A stretch of 64,000 bases of DNA, taken from Polydactylus sextarius (taxonomy: Eukaryota > Chordata > Actinopteri > Polynemidae). The translations under genes were made by a program, and so were the position numbers. Under the pieces are notes generated by a model. That model worked only from the letters and a program-made list of their open reading frames with translations, had not been told where the DNA came from and did no database searches. The stretch is from contig CM028923.1 of assembly GCA_016801845.1 (NCBI GenBank), forward strand, positions 17,282,679 through 17,346,678, read 5' to 3'. Positions 62,301 through 64,000 of this stretch are shown here, in pieces. How positions within the stretch are numbered: position 1 is the stretch's first letter; each line of letters begins with the position of its first letter.

Positions 62301-63901
62301 AGTATATCAATCTATGCTCGTGAGGCTTTTTATCTTTACAGCTCAAGCCCATCCAGTATTTCTGGATCATATCCATCAAACAAGTTATTAATAACTTAAT
62401 ATAGTGTGTTGTTAATACAACTTTCATGACATAAACAACCAATCAAAAGCTGCCATAAACAGCCTGTTAGTGTTACAATAGAGAAACTGGGATGAGTCCT
62501 CTAATTCTGCATCTTTCATCTTTTGTTTTGGCTACTGAACTACTGATATTGTATTCACAGATTGTTTCATTTTTTTTTTTTTTTCAAAACACTCATTGTT
62601 TTAAGTCTACACATGGGGTTTGTTGGTGGGATTATTACCACAGGGAAACTGATCTCACCTTCAACCAGCCAGCATAGAAGAAGAACTGCAGCAGGGTGAA
62701 GACAGGTACATAAAGGTCGAGGTCATGCCCTTGGTAACCCTGTGCAGGGTCAAGAAACTGTCGACCGATCAAACAAGCAAAGAAGAAAGTGTAGACGGCA
62801 AGAGTCACGACCTGTAAATAAAGAATATACTGTTTGTCTTCATGTTGCTCTCTCTGTGTGGGAGTCTCAGAGCTCTGATTTGGTTACAGTAATGATGCGA
62901 GACAATTTCTGATGTGATTAGATGAGCTACATCTGTTTCAGACACGGCTGACCTGAGTGTAGACCAGGGGGATGCCGACCCAGTCGTAGCCAAAAAGAGT
63001 TGCGCACCAAGTCCTGAACCGATTCATCTCCTGAACAGAGAAAAGAGACAGACATTTAATAGGTTTAGCAGTTTGGCACCAGCTGCCTCCCACAGATTTC
63101 TATAACTCAGCATGCTGATTGGAAACAGAGTCTCACCCTCCCTTTTGGGAATGCACTGCTGGGTGTCACATTACCCACATGTCTGGTTTATGCGGTCATG
63201 GACTAACAGTGATCAGACTCTAAATTGGCTTTGAAGGATACACAAGTGTGTGTTTTTTAAGTGCTTAAGAGCCTTTTTCCTCACAAACAGGATATGTTTG
63301 TTATCTAATAGGGCACTGCCAAGCTTTACTATGTGCAGGAGGGTAATGCTATAGTTTCTTTCTCTGGTAATCAGTTACTTTTCTAAAGCTGTAACGGAGT
63401 TACTATCTCTAGTACTTTTTGGAAGAAGTTACTAATAACTGTAATTAATTACTTTTTTAAGTAACACGGTTGATATTTTATATTGGACCATGTCCCATCC
63501 CAATGTGGAGGGGGCAGTGTTTTTCCTCTGTAACAGTTTTTTTCTCATATTTTACAACTACCAACATTAAGATATCATATCTTCGATATCACATTTTTTA
63601 AATTTTATTTCTACAATATAGTATAATTGATCATTTGAATATTAAGTAGTTCAATTTTTCCATAAAGCCCATTTAATCCTCTAAGTGTCTATAAAGTCAT
63701 ACTTCCACACAGAAAATAAAATATTTAGTGTAATCCCATGTGTCACATTGAGAATGTTCTGTAGGTCAATGCTGTCCTGGATTCGTCCATCTTGTCGCGC
63801 CTTGGACGCCAGGTTGGAGAACCAGACCATGGGGATCCAGTACTTCAGGTGAGGAGAGCGGACATTGTCAAATACCTTCCTCTCCTCTGGAGTCATAAAC
63901 C
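59360..63901 (-). CDS. best3: Bestrophin-3, 5' partial (calcium-activated chloride channel)
   Basis: Bestrophins are pentameric Ca-gated chloride channels of plasma membrane or ER. On the - strand nine exons join in frame (high to low): 63747-63901, 62953-63030, 62659-62811, 62075-62155, 61048-61199, 60757-60847, 60312-60430, 59919-60194, 59360-59744. The N-terminal exons lie past the window end. Visible are SPHLKYWIPMVWFSNLASKA, GYDWVGIPLVYTQ, FFFYAGWLK, the calcium-clasp sequence INPFGEDDDDFE and the IPSFLGS segment, which I recall as the auto-inhibitory motif of BEST3. The long poorly conserved tail is proline- and serine-rich and ends in an acidic, Asn/Lys-rich stretch. The BEST3 call rests on similarity of FMT.ERK.F and AAAD.CIPSFLGST to BEST3 rather than BEST1, and on the cct2/myrfl neighbours. 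Confidence 0.9.
61780..62060. mobile_element. LINE 3'-end-like remnant in a best3 intron
   Basis: The sequence runs AATAGAATAGAGTAGAATAA, CTTTATTGTTCACCAAGG and later GAGGATGCTGATGGCATG, the order seen at the 3' end of common fish non-LTR elements. It stops about 15-25 bases short of the exon at 62075-62155, so it almost touches the 5' splice site of the - strand gene. Confidence 0.6.
63365..63475. repeat. Fragment of a teleost repeat with GTAACGGAGTTACT motifs
   Basis: Repeated GTTACT/AGTAAC words, as in CTGTAACGGAGTTACTATC and TTACTTTTTTAAGTAACACG, resemble a common fish DNA-transposon end. It lies in a best3 intron. Confidence 0.45.
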
Positions 63902-64000
63902 CTGCAGATGGAGATACAAACAAGTACAAAGATTGGCCATTCAATGTTGTAGGATGTAAGCTAAACAGTGGGACAGATGAGGTTTGATTTCATCATCATC

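Overview
The window looks like nuclear DNA from a bony fish, probably a spiny-rayed teleost. Vertebrate genes have GT-AG introns, many introns are short, CA/TG microsatellites are very common, and several repeats are of kinds typical of teleosts. There is no sign of bacterial or plasmid DNA. Gene names come from reading spliced proteins by eye; no database search was possible.

Layout. (1) 1-14097, + strand: the 3' two thirds of an R-spondin-receptor-type leucine-rich-repeat GPCR (LGR4/5/6 family, best called lgr5). Fourteen exons can be joined in frame, from mid-LRR to the stop. (2) 14098-27147: about 13 kb with no recognised gene. It holds AT, A and TTCTG repeats, a G-quadruplex motif, a 620-bp TTAA-flanked fold-back element and a few unrecognised exon-like segments. 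(3) 27148-38368, + strand: a complete 22-exon myelin-regulatory-factor-like gene (myrfl), 951 codons plus stop. (4) 42250-47168, + strand: a five-exon, 166-residue coiled-coil protein that I do not recognise. (5) 47937-52711, + strand: complete cct2, the beta subunit of the cytosolic chaperonin, 16 coding exons and 535 residues. (6) 54613-58781, + strand: a secreted or lysosomal pepsin-family aspartic protease, nothepsin-like, 9 exons and 405 residues. (7) 59360-63901, - strand: the 3' part of a bestrophin chloride-channel gene (best3), tail to tail with the protease.

The genes do not form a pathway. Their order is a vertebrate synteny block: MYRFL, CCT2 and BEST3 are close neighbours on human 12q15, and LGR5 lies farther along the same arm (from memory). 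RAB3IP and LRRC10, which I recall lying in that human interval, were not seen here.

The features most worth a second look are RNA- and repeat-level. Two cct2 introns carry complementary AC and GT tracts against their two splice sites. Inverted degenerate repeat arrays flank two lgr5 exons. A perfect 32-bp palindrome sits in a protease intron, and fold-back transposons are present. The unrecognised 166-residue gene is the main protein-level unknown. I found no clear evidence of a wholly new multi-gene system.
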